Notes: generated from the letters alone by a model not told the origin. 64,000 bases of DNA from Desarmillaria ectypa (GCA_030407005.1 JAUDYN010000009.1:868001-932000); one strand, 5' to 3'; positions 36,758 through 50,176 are shown, counted from the stretch's first letter. Numbers and translations are program-made.

Positions 36758-39677
36758 ATGCGTACACTATACCTTTGGTATCTTATTTCTCTATTTTCCC
36801 TTCTTCCCTCGGCATTCGGGTCTGTACTTGCCATCGACTACGGCACAGAATGGATCAAGGCTTCGTTGATGAAACCAGGGCTGCCGTTCGACGTGTTACT
36901 GAACAAGGACTCGAAAAGAAAGATACAGTCTGTCGTGGCATGGAAGAAGGATGACAGATTATTTGGCACAGATGCCTTTAACCTGGTGCGCAATACCTCC
37001 AACGCCTGGAATTTTCTATTCCTAACATCTGCCAGGCGTCGCGATTTCCTTCTGATTCATTTTCATCATTAAAACTTCTTCAAGCCGTGCCATTCAAGTC
37101 GGATGCCGTCTCCTACTATACTACCATCTCCACCGCTGACCTTGTCGAAACGTCGCGCAAGACCGTCGCCCTCCGGCAGAGCGACGGAAAGGAATGGAGC
37201 GTCGAAGAGCTCATTGCGATGCAATTCTCCTACGTCAAATCTCTCGCTGAGACGCTTGGCGAGGAAAAAGTCTCCGACGTCATTGTCACCGTCCCGCCCT
37301 ACTACACTCAGTTTGAACGGGATGCCGTTGCAGATGCCATCGAGATATCTGGTCTACGCACTCTCGCCCTCATCAATGACGGAACAGCCGTGGCGGTGAA
37401 TTACGCCATGACACGTACCTTTCCCAAGCAGGAATACCACATCATCTATGATGCTGGCGCTTCGTCTGTTCGCGCTACCGTCGTATCGTTCAGTACCGAT
37501 TCATCATCGAAGAGTGACACACCAGCAACCCACGTTGCTGTTGCTGGTGTGGGCTATGACCGCACAGTTGGCGGTACAGAGTTGGACCACCGGCTAAGAG
37601 AACTGCTAGTAAACGAGTTTGTGAGCAAGCATAAAAGGGACATACGCCAGGACAAACGGGGCATGGCGAAGCTGTGGAAGGAGGCGAGTCGCATCAAGGC
37701 TATCCTCAGCGCGAATACCGAGGCTGTTGCGTCTGTGGAGAGTGTAGCCTTTGATATTGACTTCCGGACAAAGGTTACCAGGGCGTCGTTCGAGACTGCT
37801 TGTGCTGACTTGAAGGGAAAGTATACCCAACCTATATACGACGCACTAGCAAAAGCTGGGCTTAGTCTGAATGATATTACGTCTGTTATATTGACGGGAG
37901 GAAGCACGCGTACGCCCATGATCCAGGCTGCCGTGAAAGCCGCTGTTGGAGAGTAAGTCTTCGTCTTTGTCCTCGTGGTGCTCTGGGTGCTAATCACTTT
38001 TCACCAGTGACAAGATTTCTCTCAATGTCAACGCTGATGAGGCTGCTGTATTGGGTGCCGGTCTTCACGGCGCCAGCCTCAGTCGTCAATTTAAAACGAA
38101 GAATATCAAGGTCCACGATATTGGCGTCCACGATATACAAGCGGCTTATTTCGCCGCACCAGCATCTTCCAATACCAAGCCTCGTAGTATATCTACCACA
38201 ATCTTCCCAGCCGGATCCAAGACGGGTTCCAAGAAGACATTGACTTTGAAGCGGAAGGAAGATTTCAATATATACCTGGACTATAAGAATGAGCCGGCTT
38301 CGTAAGTCACTCCTCCAAGCCATTTCGTGCCCGTTTTTTAAGATTCGCATAGAGGCTTCCCCACTCGTATATTGGAGGTGGAGGTGTCGGGCGTCGCTGA
38401 AGCTATTGGTAATCTTACTGAACGTGGTGCCATTGACCCCGTGGTTAAGGCTACCCTGATGCTTTCTGAATCTGGATTCGTTTCCGTTACCGATGCAGTG
38501 GCTTTTGGTGAAATAAAGGACGAGTCTATTGCAGGTGCGTCGAGACGTCACGAATCAAGATTTAGCTTTTAACAATTCTATCGTACAGGGAAGCTAAAGG
38601 GTCTCTTCGGAGCAGGTAGCTCATCGTTGTCCGACGCAGAAACGGAGATTGAAGGTGCTGCCGAAGCTCCATCTGCCTCTGAGGCCGCGCCTTCTGCATC
38701 GGCGTCACCCGAAGTGAAGGCTGAGAAAGTGGATCTGAAGGATTTGACGACCATCCCCTTGAACCTGACTGTTCACTTCACATCTATACCTCCGATGGTT
38801 GTTGAAGAGAAGCGGGTGGCTCGCCGAAGGTTCGGTCGTGTCTTTTCTTTGTGTCCGTTACACTAAATGGCTACTCTTATAGGTTAAGAGAACTCGATGT
38901 GGATGAGGCGGCGAAGAACCGCAAAGAGGAGGCCAGAAACACACTAGAGAGCTACTTGTACAAATTAAGAGACCTCCTTGATCCCGAGAACCGCGATACG
39001 CCGTTCAAGGAGTGCTCACAAGAATCAGAGCGTGCCGCTATCGCAGAGAAACTGGAGGAGACGATAACGTGGCTTCACGATAAGGGTGATGTCTCCGAAA
39101 CGTCACAGTTCTTGGACAAGCGTATAGCTTTAGAGTACGCGCTGTGTTTCTGTATTTGTGGTCTCGCTAACTTGTTCACTATTTTAGGACCCTCGAGAGA
39201 CCTATTGTGCATCGTTACACTGAAATCGCCAACTTCCCTCAAGCGCTGAACAACAGCCAGATGTGGAACTGGAGCACCCGACTGTTCCTAACGGAGGCGA
39301 GACAGAATCTTACAAGGGAGGCTGAGGAAGATCTCCCGTCAAAATGGACCAAGGAGGAACTAGATGCGCTAGAGAAGACGCTGAAGGAGCACGAGACGTG
39401 GCTGAACACGTGGGTGGAGAAACAAAAGTCGGTCAAGCTGAACGAGGATCCGGTGATCGAGACGACCGAGATGAAGGCAAGGGCAAAGGTGCTAGAGCAG
39501 CATTTGCAAAAGTTGTGGAAGAGGAAGGTGCCGAGACCGAGGAAGACGGCGACGACGACGGCTGAGAAGGTGGAGGCGACAGCGAAGGTGGATGTTAAGG
39601 AGGAAGAGTCGATACCACGGACTGATGAACAGCAGGTGCCGTTACAAGCATCGGAAGAAATCCGAGATGAGCTGTAA
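36758..39677 (+). CDS. ER-lumenal Hsp70 of the Lhs1/HYOU1 (Grp170) type
   Basis: Seven exons: 36758-36985, 37036-37952, 38008-38301, 38353-38534, 38589-38829, 38883-39134 and 39188-39677. Total 867 aa. The N-terminus is a signal peptide (LYLWYLISLFSLLPSAFGS). The Hsp70 nucleotide-binding domain follows with VLAIDYGTEWIKASL, VTVPPYYTQFERDAV, LINDGTAVAVNYAMTR, IIYDAGASSVRATVVSF and ILTGGSTRTPMIQAAV. An acidic, Ser/Ala/Glu-rich insert sits around residues 550-620. The tail is helical and Lys/Glu-rich. The protein ends EEIRDEL, an RDEL-type ER-retention signal. Family members act as nucleotide-exchange factors for BiP/Kar2 and as holdases in ER import and folding. The length and insert fit Grp170 rather than BiP. 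Confidence 0.92.
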
Positions 39678-39996
39678 TTTGGTAGATGATGCTTATCCAA
39701 TACCAGTATACTTAGAAGCGCTAATTATTTCACGGAACGGTAAATGTTTATGAAACTTATATGAATCAAGAGGAGCAAAGAATTCGTCGGAGGTGCAACG
39801 TAGAAAACTGGATTGATTGGCCACCTATGCTAATACGGCTGATGTAAATAAGCATAAACTAATTACCTCGGTAGCTCGTTGTAAGTATAGTAATAAAAAG
39901 GAATCATAAATGGAAAGTAAGCCAAGCAGACGAGGTATGAGAACAACGTGGAGCAAGTCATCTCGAGGGCTCCGGTCCGATGCGTCATAGTCGGAA
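39678..39996. other. short intergenic spacer
   Basis: About 320 nt, AT-rich, with no frame of note. It serves as the 3' region of the chaperone gene and the promoter of coiled-coil copy 2. Confidence 0.5.
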
Positions 39997-42192
39997 ATGG
40001 ATCCGACATCCGCCTGGACTTCTATTGCTTCTTTGCTACCAACAGCATCGCCATCCTCTGAAAATAACGATTACCTGGTTGATTTTTCGATGGACTACCC
40101 GGACTCACGATGGAATGTTGCCATGAATCGTGCTGGTAATCCCTACATGACCGCTCGCGACCCTTCCCATCTCCGCCCTTACGACGAGGCGCAAGTCGCC
40201 CGAGATGGGCAAAGCAAATCCGGTGACTCTTGCCTAATTTCTCTGAAAATAGAGGTAATGCATCTGTGAACTGTATCTACCGACACCGCTGATGCTCTAT
40301 CTATGTAGAACAATCTTGCTTTCTCAGGCTCCCAGACTAGATCTTGGATTGTGAAGCTGCTGCAACACCTTCGGATGGTACGGCTTAATTTCTACTTTCG
40401 ACAATTAAATTTCTCACATTTAATTACTCTAATTGAAGTTCGGCGAGTTGAAAGGGTGAACGTTGCTTCAGACGATGTTATTCGGGTTAGATTGATATCT
40501 CTTTTCTTTGCCAGGATCGACGTTTCCTCGATGATCATGATCAAGTTTGCCAACACAGAGCAAGGTAACTTTTCTGAAGTTATATTTGTGTATAACATAT
40601 CGATTCATTTGCTCTCAAAGCTGCTACAGCTTTACAAGCTATACGTAGTCCTGCATTTTCTTCTATGGCCGGTGGGGAAGTAAATATAAGTTACTGTGAC
40701 GTGCTGCCAAATTCTGGCCCTCTACCTGTACGTTCCCAGCCTGCATTATACATTCCCTTGTTAATGCCATTGGAAATAGCCATCTGGGTCTACGCATGAA
40801 CTCGAGCTTATCAGCAAAGTCGAGAGCTTGCATGCTCACGTTCGTGACTTGAAGCATGAAAGAATGCTACGACAAACTGCGGATGCTCGAGCATCTGCAT
40901 CGCTAGACGCTCTCCGTCAGGAGCTTTCGCTCGCACAGAGCTATGCCGAAGAACAGCACAAGCAATCGGAATGCTATAAGATTGAGCTAGAGAACGAAAT
41001 CGCCCAATCCGTGAAGCTGCGCCACTGGGTCGATGAAGTTGAGCTGGAGCTAGCTTCCCAAAGTAAAGACCATGTCGAGGAATCTAATGCATTCAAGCGG
41101 ACCATCAATGATATGAGGATGGATATGGAGGCCCGAGACCTCAAGTTGAGTGATCTAGAGCAGAGAAATAAAGAGTTGGAGGATTTGCTTGGGGTCAAGG
41201 ACCGCCAGTTGATGGCCTCGGAGGGGAAACGCAAGCTGGATGTTTCCAAGTGCTGTGAGATGACCTGCGAGATTGACCAACTGCAGAAGATGCTTTTAGA
41301 AAAGGATCGTCAATTGGAGATGATTACAACAGAGCGGGATACCGTGAGGCTTGAATCAGAACAGTGGAGCAGGAAGGAGAGTGACTTCGAGGACAAGAAG
41401 AAGGAGTTAGAAGATGAGGTGGCCCGCTGCGATTTAGAGATGGCAACGAAGGATAGCTTAGTCAAAGTCTTGCATGCCAAGGTTGACGAGCTGAAAGAGA
41501 AGAACAGGACCTTCGGGGGTACAGCTGTCGGCCTGGAGACGCGCAGGCTTGATTTGGAAGCGAAGCTCATTGCGGCTGTGAGAGAGAAGGAAGTGGCGGA
41601 GAAGGAGACAAAGAGCTTGCGCACCAAAGCCGTGGTGATGCAGAAAATCTTATCCATGGGTTTAGGTGAAACGAAGATGCTTTCTGACGAGGTCAAGACG
41701 TTGCGTACCCAGTCAAGAAATAAGGACGTCGAAATCAGGCATCTTCTGGCGGGTATAGACTCACTCCAGGCCGACCTTACTATGCTCCAGCGGGAGAGGG
41801 AAAAAGAGAGCAGTCGCAGGAATGTTTGGTCTGACAAAAAGGCCATTAAATGTGCTCAGAGATGCCTAGGAGAGTTTGAAGAGGCGTCATTCTCGTGCAG
41901 GAAGCCGTTGACTTTTGAGGATGTTCCATGGCCGGTGTTGACGGACTTGTCGACATTAGAGCTAAAGGATATCACGAAGAAGGAGGTTAGTAAGTTCTTT
42001 GCGATGGCAGAAGAATCACTGGGTGACGAGAAGTATTGTGATATGTTGGGGAGGATGTACAAAGTATTCAGGAAACAGAGGTGGGAGAGAAGGGGACTCT
42101 TGGATAGCGTCGCCGATGAGCAGGTTTGTGACGAGCTGGAGAACGCAAGGGAGATTGTTTGGGTGGTTGTCAAACCGTTGTGGAAGGACTGA
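39997..42192 (+). CDS. coiled-coil protein with basidiomycete C-terminal domain, copy 2
   Basis: Six exons: 39997-40254, 40309-40377, 40439-40455, 40515-40564, 40621-40727 and 40780-42192. Total 637 aa. Exons 2-4 have the same lengths (69, 17 and 50 nt) and phases as in copy 1 at 31035-32968, the best evidence of common ancestry. The N-terminus has SGDSCLISLKIE, SWIVKLLQHLRM and VSSMIMIKFANTEQ. A long coiled coil follows (LRQELSLAQSYAEEQ, KDRQLEMITTERD, VKVLHAKVDELKEKN). The C-terminal domain is FEDVPWPVLTDLST, KDITKKEVSKFFAMAEE, MLGRMYKVFRKQRWERRG and CDELENAREIVWVVV. Its first exon is longer than in copy 1. The function is unknown; a structural or scaffolding role is likely. Confidence 0.75.
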
Positions 42193-42942
42193 TTTACATC
42201 AAGACTGACTTTAGTGCTGACTTGATATATTCCGTTGTATAACTGTAAAATAAGTGTACCGTACCTGCAGAATCTATTGCCATCGCCGTGTTAATTCCGT
42301 GAGCATATATAGGCTATGAGATGTATAAGTGCTCTTCTTGACTTTTTCCCAACCCAGCCAGTCAGCTTATCTACTATGCTACCTGGCCTCCTAGTGCTAC
42401 TTCACATCGGTACCAAGTATTAGTGAGGAGGTCAGCAGCTTTTGCTGCTGTGGAAAACATCTTGGTTGTCAGGTCATTCGCAGCATACTGTTTTGGCTAC
42501 GGAAGAGAGGCTAAAGGCTTAGCCTGTGGCATCAACTTAACTCCAAAGCGCCACAAGCTCAATGATAGAGCGATGGATGGTAGATACAGCGATCACGTCT
42601 GGAGGATCCCACTGTGACCATCAATATGGATGGCGCGTCGGTAGTAGACTAAGTGTGGGGTTGATAATATTCATACGCCTTGGAGTCAGGCCAGAACTTC
42701 AGCATTGTCCTGGTCGACAATGTTAATGAACATGGATTCGGATGAAATTGAGGAGAGTATAATCTGTATGGGCACGTGAATTGTGCTTCGAAGACATATA
42801 AAAGAGCAAGAAAAGAACCGTCTACTTCCTCAGCCTATCGGTGGCATCTCCCGCATTTCGGCGCCAAGACTGACCGACACAGCATAGGCGTTCCAATGTA
42901 ATCTTTACCGAATACTGAAGACCTCGTTCTGAGTCATTCAGA
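42193..42942. other. intergenic region
   Basis: About 750 nt. Short frames only, with no domain or splice chain. Nothing recognised. Confidence 0.5.
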
Positions 42943-43555
42943 ATGGCGGATTCCTTACCTATGGAACTCATCGAGATCATCCTGCATGACATTGATTCTA
43001 AATACACACCCACCTCACTAGCATGCTCTCTTATCGCAGGCCCACCCACACTGGCAGCAAAGCCTATTCACGTCGACAACGTAGAATTCGCCTCAAGTGC
43101 CAGAGACGAGTTCAAATGGCTCGAGATCTGCGCCACCTCCGAGTTCCAATCGAGAGTCACAGAGATCACAGAGAGCTACTGAAAAGCCTGCTTCGCGCAC
43201 CAGCTTTTGACAACCTCGTCCTGGTTGTCAATCTCCCTGCGTCTTGTCACCGCGAGATCAGTTTTGGAGCGGCGTTGCCAGTGTGTCAGGCCAGGCGTGT
43301 AGAGTTTCATCTTAACGACATGCAGGATGCTTTTCTACTCTCGTTGTATATAGCCGCTCTGGATGCGACGGAGGAAATTTGCCTCAAGCTCAGCTCCAGC
43401 GCCGCTTTCATGTTGGGACTTTTGGATATCATTGTACTTGACAGGAACTTGCGAAGGCTGAAAAAATATTGTGGTTGGGATCATTACTGCGTATCCAGGC
43501 AGCGATGTGTGCATTCGAGCAGCTGGGTGTTGAATGTATTGTAGAGGGATGTGCG
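42943..43555 (+). pseudogene. F-box protein remnant
   Basis: It starts with a convincing agaricomycete F-box N-terminus (ADSLPMELIEIILHDID, then TPTSLACSLIAG). The frame stops after about 79 codons at 43180-43182. Protein-like sequence continues in another frame (LLRAPAFDNLVLVV, RRVEFHLNDMQDAFLLSLY, FMLGLLDIIVLDRN) to about 43555. A one-base shift separates the two, and no intron joins them cleanly. Intact members carry a longer LRR-like tail of several hundred residues, so this is a shortened, frame-broken copy. F-box proteins link substrates to SCF ubiquitin ligases. The alternative is a short real gene with an unrecognised intron. Confidence 0.5.
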
Positions 43556-44259
43556 CGAGGTTCTGTTCTAGTCATTTAACGTGTAAAAATTGCTGGTCAT
43601 TGGATATAGCTGTCTGTGAAGAAATCAATGGGAACTCCTACCGCTCATGTACAGCGGTTGGCTTTTGCTGTAGAAGTGGCCGCATCTTGAAGGCGGCAAT
43701 CGACAGACCACGGGATAAAAGTGGTCAGAAATCGCGCACAAAGTTTCTTGAGGAAACTAGTAAATGTGAAACATAGCAACAGCTGGCATTGAGTGCCATA
43801 TCGAACTGTAGGATTCAGTATTAGTCATTGAAAATGCCTCACAAGTTCTAAGGTAATACAGGCATATAGCCGTCGAGACTGGGTAAGATGTATATTTTCA
43901 GATTTGGACGTGACGGACTAATAATGAAGCCTCATCGAATCCTCAGGTTCCTGTCCAGTAGTTTGTGGGAGTAAATAGAAAGATATCTGTTAGTACAGCC
44001 TTGAGGTACCGCAGCTGCTCTGCGCAGCTGTATCACGTACGCGGCGTGGCGGCCGTTTCCAAATTAGGACAATAAAGTTTGCCATTGTTTGTCGGCGGGG
44101 CCATGCGATCATCATCTCAAGCGGTCAGCTACCTGCATGTGCCATCCCACCCGCCCTTATACAGTCCTGGACCGACTGTAGCATTTTCAGTGTTGTTCGT
44201 GAGAATCTACGTCGGAATTCCCTCTAATCTACTTCATCTGGTCCTCTTATCTGTTGCTA
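43556..44259. other. intergenic region
   Basis: About 700 nt between the F-box remnant and the Munc13-like start. No gene recognised. Confidence 0.5.
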
Positions 44260-47200
44260 ATGTCAAGGCGCAGTCACAACAGCTACGCGCGTGAGAAGCG
44301 ATTATCCAAGTATCGGGTCACGGATGATGAGCTGTTCAAGTGCGCCTTTTCTCTTTCTTTGCGGTCGCGAACTTAATTTTGGCTTCATAGTTATGTTTTA
44401 CGTGTATCGTGGGTACCGCTCTCCGTATCTTCTCAGACAGATCTTTACTGGCCTTCAGATTCTTGAGTTATCTGTTGATTCCCAAGACAACCGAAACAAC
44501 CAGCAATGTAGCTTCTGAATCTAAAGAACGCGAACACATATCGAGACTTTCTGCTTTATCCAACTTTTCCATAGGCGATATATTCAAGGATATCCGAGAT
44601 GGGCCAAAGAGTGTCAAGTTTCCGGAGAAGCTGTTGAAGGTGCTGGAGCAGAAGCTACAAGACATTGCGATGGGGAAGGATGCTGGGTGTGTATATCCAT
44701 ACTTCTCATGCTCATTGTAATACTGAGCCGATGTCCCAGCTATTCTGACCAACTTGTGCGGAGAACAATGGCCAAGTTCTACGGAATGTTTATGGTCGAC
44801 AGCTTCAAGCGTCAGATGAAAGAAAACCGCAAAATCGAGGAACTTATCCTCATGTTCGCCACGCACGCTACCGGTGTTCTCAAGAAGGAGCCAACCCTTG
44901 CCGGCGAAGGCTGGAAGCTGGAACTAAACAATCAGATCGCCCTCTTCATCAAATTACTTCGGGAGTGCCTCCGAAATCTGAGTCATGTAACACCAGAGCT
45001 GCTTTCGCGACTGGATATTTATACAGCCAAACTCGCACCTGCTCCGTCGGCGAGCGACTCTGGATATGATTCGTCCTCGACTTCTCGGGATCGTGATTCA
45101 ACATCCTCGCTGCCGGTTAGCAGCAATATAGCAGACATGGATTTAGTCCGCACCGTCGCTGGTCTGTTTAAAGTATCAGAGTCTGCAGTGCAGCAGGAGA
45201 TTGATCAGATAAAGAGCATATGTACTGACAAAGCCGCCCTTACGGACCTTAAGGTGCGCCTACTTAGGTCTTAACAGTCATGGCCTTTATATTTAAATTC
45301 TGTTCTAGACATGTCTTAAGAATATCAATGCCGGAGTGCCTTTTCCTGGACGAAGAGAGGATTTCGACACAGATGCTGCCTGGCAGCATTGGAAGTCATT
45401 GGAGACTACACATCTACAGCAGATGATGGTAGCAATGGTTCAATACAACCCAGAACTTGCAAAGTCAACCCCGTCAGACGTTTCACCTCCCACAAGGCGA
45501 CCCGGATCTATATATGCATCCCTGGATACCCCCACTGCTGCATCTCGGACTCCTTCGGTAAGCAGCCGACGCTCTTTATATGGCGCGCTCAGCAATGGGG
45601 ACTTCAATGGAGATGCAACCGACATAGACGACGATGATATCCAGGTTGGCCACCATTTCACGTACATTCCTCCCAATCCGAAGCGTTTTTACAAGAGGCT
45701 GTTGGAGATATGCCTAATAGCAGACCTGGAGGTTATGCTTAGTCCCGAGGTGGACGATAACGACGAAGTATCTTTAGGCATTCTCTCTGCACCGCATATC
45801 GATCTTTTGAACGAATGCGCGGTTCGGTGGCGGATTGGACATTCTTATCGAGCAGCGTGTTTCCTCGATTTGGTCCGGCAGTTCTACGAGCGTGGAGATG
45901 TTCCGTTGGAATGTATACCTGAAGGTTTGCAGAATATTGCCAAAGCTATGAATGACTTGGACCTGGAAAAGTGGCCGACACAGGACGTAAGGGCTACTGT
46001 CTCCTCCTAATACACATGTCACCTGTACTAACCTTCCTATTAGACTGAATATCTATCAAGTGTCTATGGGAGCTTGTTCAACATTTTCTTGTCGTCGCTG
46101 TACCATGCGATGGACGATCTTGTGAAGCTCAAGCCATCGGACATAGAGCCATATTTGTCCGTGTTAGAACACGTGCGAGACAGTGGACTACTTGAACGGT
46201 TTGATGTGGACATCAATGTGCGGTTATCTGACGTTCAAGATCGAATACGACAGGTGGCCGGTGAGCTCTATGAAAGGAAGATGCAAGAGTTGAGCTCTGC
46301 GCCCGGGGTCAACCGTGCACTTCCGTTGTTATTGATGACAGACGAGATTGAGAAGTCGGCCAAGCTTCTAGATAAGCGATTTCCTGAGCCTATCTTAGGG
46401 TACGTCGCTTCTAGCTTCTAACGATGCATTCTAAATAATAGTGTAGGCAACTCGATTTGGTATCGTTGATGGCTGAAGTACAAATACCGCGCTTCGTCGC
46501 AGATTTGAACAATTCCCAGAAGCGACTGTTCGAGTCCTCTATGAATGGACCAACACCGGACGTTCCGATACAAGACATCTTTGCGTTGTATCGGCGGACG
46601 AAGACGCTTCTGGGGATGTTTGCTGCGTTCTGTCCATCGTGAGTCTAACAGCATGGCATATTTGACAACCCAGCTGAGAAGGATAAACAGGGGTCAAGTC
46701 GAGTTTGACATGGACATATTCTTTGAGCCTTATGTGCGACAATGGCTTTTGAATACCGACAGCAAAACTGGGAATTGGGTTGAAGCAGTAAGTTGGTAGT
46801 GAATTGTTTGTGATGCTTATTACTCAACCACCCACGGCTATAGGCAATCGCTGCGGACAAGGTATTCCTATTTCCATTCTGTTCTGTACCTATGTTTTAA
46901 CCAGGCACCATATAGTTTGAAGCGGAAGATGCAGAAGGACATAGCTCTTCGATTGTCGACTTGTTTGATTCCCTACGAAGCCCTATAAACTTCCTGCAAG
47001 ATCTGGAGTGGGAAGATGATTATCAGGGCGCGCGGTTCTTTACGGCGCTATCCAAGGTACCTACTCATTTCTACGATCCTTCGCGAAGGTCATAATGATT
47101 GGATTTTAGACTATTTCGAAAGCGGTCGAACAATACTGCCGAAGCGTGGAGAGCCTCTTTTTGGCAGAGATGTTCCCGCGTCCTACTGACTACCTGCAAC

Positions 47201-49036
47201 CTCAAAGATCTTCAGCCTGGTTGGAGAAGGCGCGACAGCTTGCCATCACGGGAGAGAAGAAAGTTGAACCTTTCAATTTCCAGCCTCAATCGTGTGTCAA
47301 GTTGAACAATGTCGAGGCTGCCCGGCGATTATTGGACAATATGTACAATCAGATGGAGGCAGACAAGCTTGCTGATGTTATCACGAACAGTGCTCCTCCG
47401 GTGCCTGAAAAGGTCGAACGGGAACGGTTCTTGTTCACTGTCAAGGTTGTAATCGCAGAGGGTCTTGTTCCGCTAGAATCGAGTCCTACGTCGAAGCTTG
47501 ATACTTTTATCACGTTGAGCGACGAAGCGGGAAATCGGCTAGCGAAGACACGGACGATTTATGAGACGACGAATCCGCGTTGTGAGTCCTATCCGCAGCC
47601 ACTACTTTAGTCCTTTTGTACTGATAAATTTTTTTTTTCTGCTGTGTAGGGGATGAGACGTTCGATATATCCGTGGATAAGCCTCTGTGGCTGATGGTTA
47701 GCGTGCGGGATCGTGCGCTAGTGGGGAGGCATGACACCGTTGGACGAGCGTATTTATGTCTCGATCCCCGGCGGTTTGGAGACTTTTTGACGCACGACCT
47801 TTGGATGGACTTGGATACTCAAGGTCGGATATTGGTCCGAGTTAGTATGGAGGGCGAGAAGGACGACATACAATTTTACTTTGGGCGCGCGTTCCGTTCT
47901 TTAAAGCGTGCTGAAGCAGATATGCTTCGCATCTTCATCGATAAGGTCGGTTCCATGACACGTAATAATACATTATTAGCTAATGTCGCGGTAGATGTCG
48001 CCATTCATCCGACAATGTCTTTCACGGGGCGTAGTGAAGACGCTGATCAAAGGTGGTAATCTTGGCTTGGATTACAATCGTGCTCTGGGCAATGTCACGG
48101 CGCTGTACCGATCTGCGATTGGGACGGCTGGGAGTGACGTGCAGATACCTCTTCCCAGCGCCGAGAAGCCTCGAGTGAGACCGGAGGAGCTGACGGATGT
48201 GGAAATTGAACAGGCTATATTGCCTCTGTTTGACTACTTTGATGCGAACTTGCAGACGCTCAATACGTATCTGAGTGATACGGCGAAGGAGAAGGTCATG
48301 ACGCGTGTTTGGAAGGAAATTCTGAATGTCATCGAGGGGCTGCTCATTCCACCGCTATCCGAAGTGTCGAGCGACATGAAGCCTCTTAGTGACAAAGAGG
48401 TTGACATTGTCTTCAAGTGGCTGAAGGTGAGTTTTTGTTGTTCTTATGTTGTGTGTACTGACTAGTTTTTTTCGAGTTCCTACGGGACTACTTTTATGCT
48501 GGAGGTGAAGGACCTGTTCCTTTAGAGGTGCTTCAAAACCAAAAGTACCGAGATGTCGTTTCCATACGGCTGTACTATGATTGGCATACGTAAGCCGAGT
48601 GTTATCACCAGGTGCTTGGCTTCTGATGATTATTGCGCCACAGTGACGCGTTGATGGAGGAATGTGTACGGATGATGCAACAGAGCCTCAGCTCCAGTCC
48701 TACGATGAAGAGACGAGCGAAGAGCGTGTATTCTCAACGAAATCTCGGGACGATCAAGGAGCGGAAGAAGGAAAAGCGGCAGGAGAAGGAGGTCTCGAAC
48801 GGAGAGACGATTTTGCAGATCTTACGGATGAGGTGCGATTATCGTTGCGCTGTGCTGGGTCGTACTGATAACATTTGTTGGTCGATAGACCGGGCACCTC
48901 AGAATTTATTGCCCAGCAGCTCCAGATCATGTCACAGATGCAAGCCGAACAAGAGCAACGGGCCAAGGAGATGGAGCAGCGGAAGTTGAAGAGGCCTTCA
49001 CAACGACATCCTCCCGTGCCGCCGTTACCGTCATGA
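44260..49036 (+). CDS. Munc13/Ync13-like protein (MUN/MHD and C2 domains)
   Basis: The first exons are 44260-44339, 44391-44408 and from 44459; this is the only join that restores VTDDELFNYVLRVSFLSYLL. The order then is SIGDIFKDIRDGPKSVKFP, the helical MUN region (SDQLVRRTMAKFYGMF, FTYIPPNPKRFYKRLLEI, CAVRWRIGHSYRAACFLD), an MHD1 block, a C2 domain (FLFTVKVVIAEGLVPL through RWDETFDISVDKPLWL, VGRAYLCLDP) and an MHD2 part (LPLFDYFDANLQTLNTYLS, VWKEILNVIEGLLIPPL). The tail is basic and Gln/Pro-rich, ending PPVPPLPS. The C2 calcium-binding Asp set looks incomplete. The family primes vesicle fusion; the fission yeast homologue Ync13 works in exocytosis and cell-wall integrity at division. The 3' introns are short and many. 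Confidence 0.85.
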
Positions 49037-50175
49037 ATGGGGGAATTTATTGTACTGACTGTTTTATATACCTTACACCTATATCGCTTGCATGTTTTCT
49101 TTCTGTTTGTACATACATATATATATATACATGGGACATTTGTATTTGAGAAGATACACTGGACTTGGAGATGTAGCGGCTTTAGGGGATTTCGTAAAGC
49201 TGGGCGTTGGTTATAAACCAAGGCCTCCTAGGAGACTGATTGTTCATGTGCCCTTGCAAAACGTCAAACCTCCGCAGTGAAACGTGATGATTAATTGGGT
49301 AGATGTCCTGTAAGTCCTCACGAGTTGAATATTTGCTCAGGAGCTTATCGTTGCGGTAGATGGCGTGCGTGTTTTATTGATAAATATACTGTATTGTATT
49401 CAATGTGTACAGTTTTGACGGGCCTAGTTAACTTGGGGTGAGTTGAACCCCTCCCCTGTTCTCCTAAATTCAAGATGTGTGCAGTTTCTCGATATCGGCT
49501 TGGATGTCCGATGTGAACGTGGACGTTCCCACATCGGATTTTTGCGTAGTATTCGCAACTGGACTCGTGAATATGATGGGCGCATGTGTTTATCGTAAGC
49601 CCATCGTCGAGGTCGTTCTTGGAGTGGCTGGTACGCTCAATTTAGCGACTGCATGGAAAATTCGTCGGGCCTGGACGGGGAGGGGTGAGAGGGATGGGCT
49701 ATTACCGAGCCATCTCGATGGGAAACAGTGAGGCTAGGCTAGGGCGTAGCTAGATAATGACTCATCATGGCTATCACGTCGGCATTCAATATCCACTGTA
49801 CAAATCCGTACCGCAAAGCAAGGAACTGAATTGAGGACCACGTAAGGCTGTGGAGTGCCCAAGGAACGTGCACCCTCACGGTCTGGATGCATCGTTCGCA
49901 TCTCGAAGTTCGAAGTGACCTATGCATGCTGGGCAAGAATGTTATCGTCCGACTCTACCCGAGCCGGACGACCGTTCTGACGACAGGGACTCCTGAAAAG
50001 GTGTCTTGTGAGGGCTTGACGGAATAAATCTAAAGTCTGCGGGTGGAGTTTGTGCCGGGTGAAAACATACAGGTAGAATACTGGTTATTTTACAGTCCCA
50101 ATATGCTCTATTCTCCATGCCGAATACTACAGAACTAAGAATATTTGACATGAGAATGGAGAGTGGTGACGACGG
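49037..50175. other. intergenic region
   Basis: About 1.1 kb. A hydrophobic frame at 49477-49731 has no known family and no supporting splice signals, so I do not call it. Nothing else is recognised. Confidence 0.45.
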
Positions 50176-50176
50176 C

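Noticed and set aside
49477..49731. 84-codon hydrophobic frame between the Munc13-like gene and GAPDH
   Set aside because: Short, no family, no splice or start context; the stretch VPTSDF resembles a GAPDH block only by chance.
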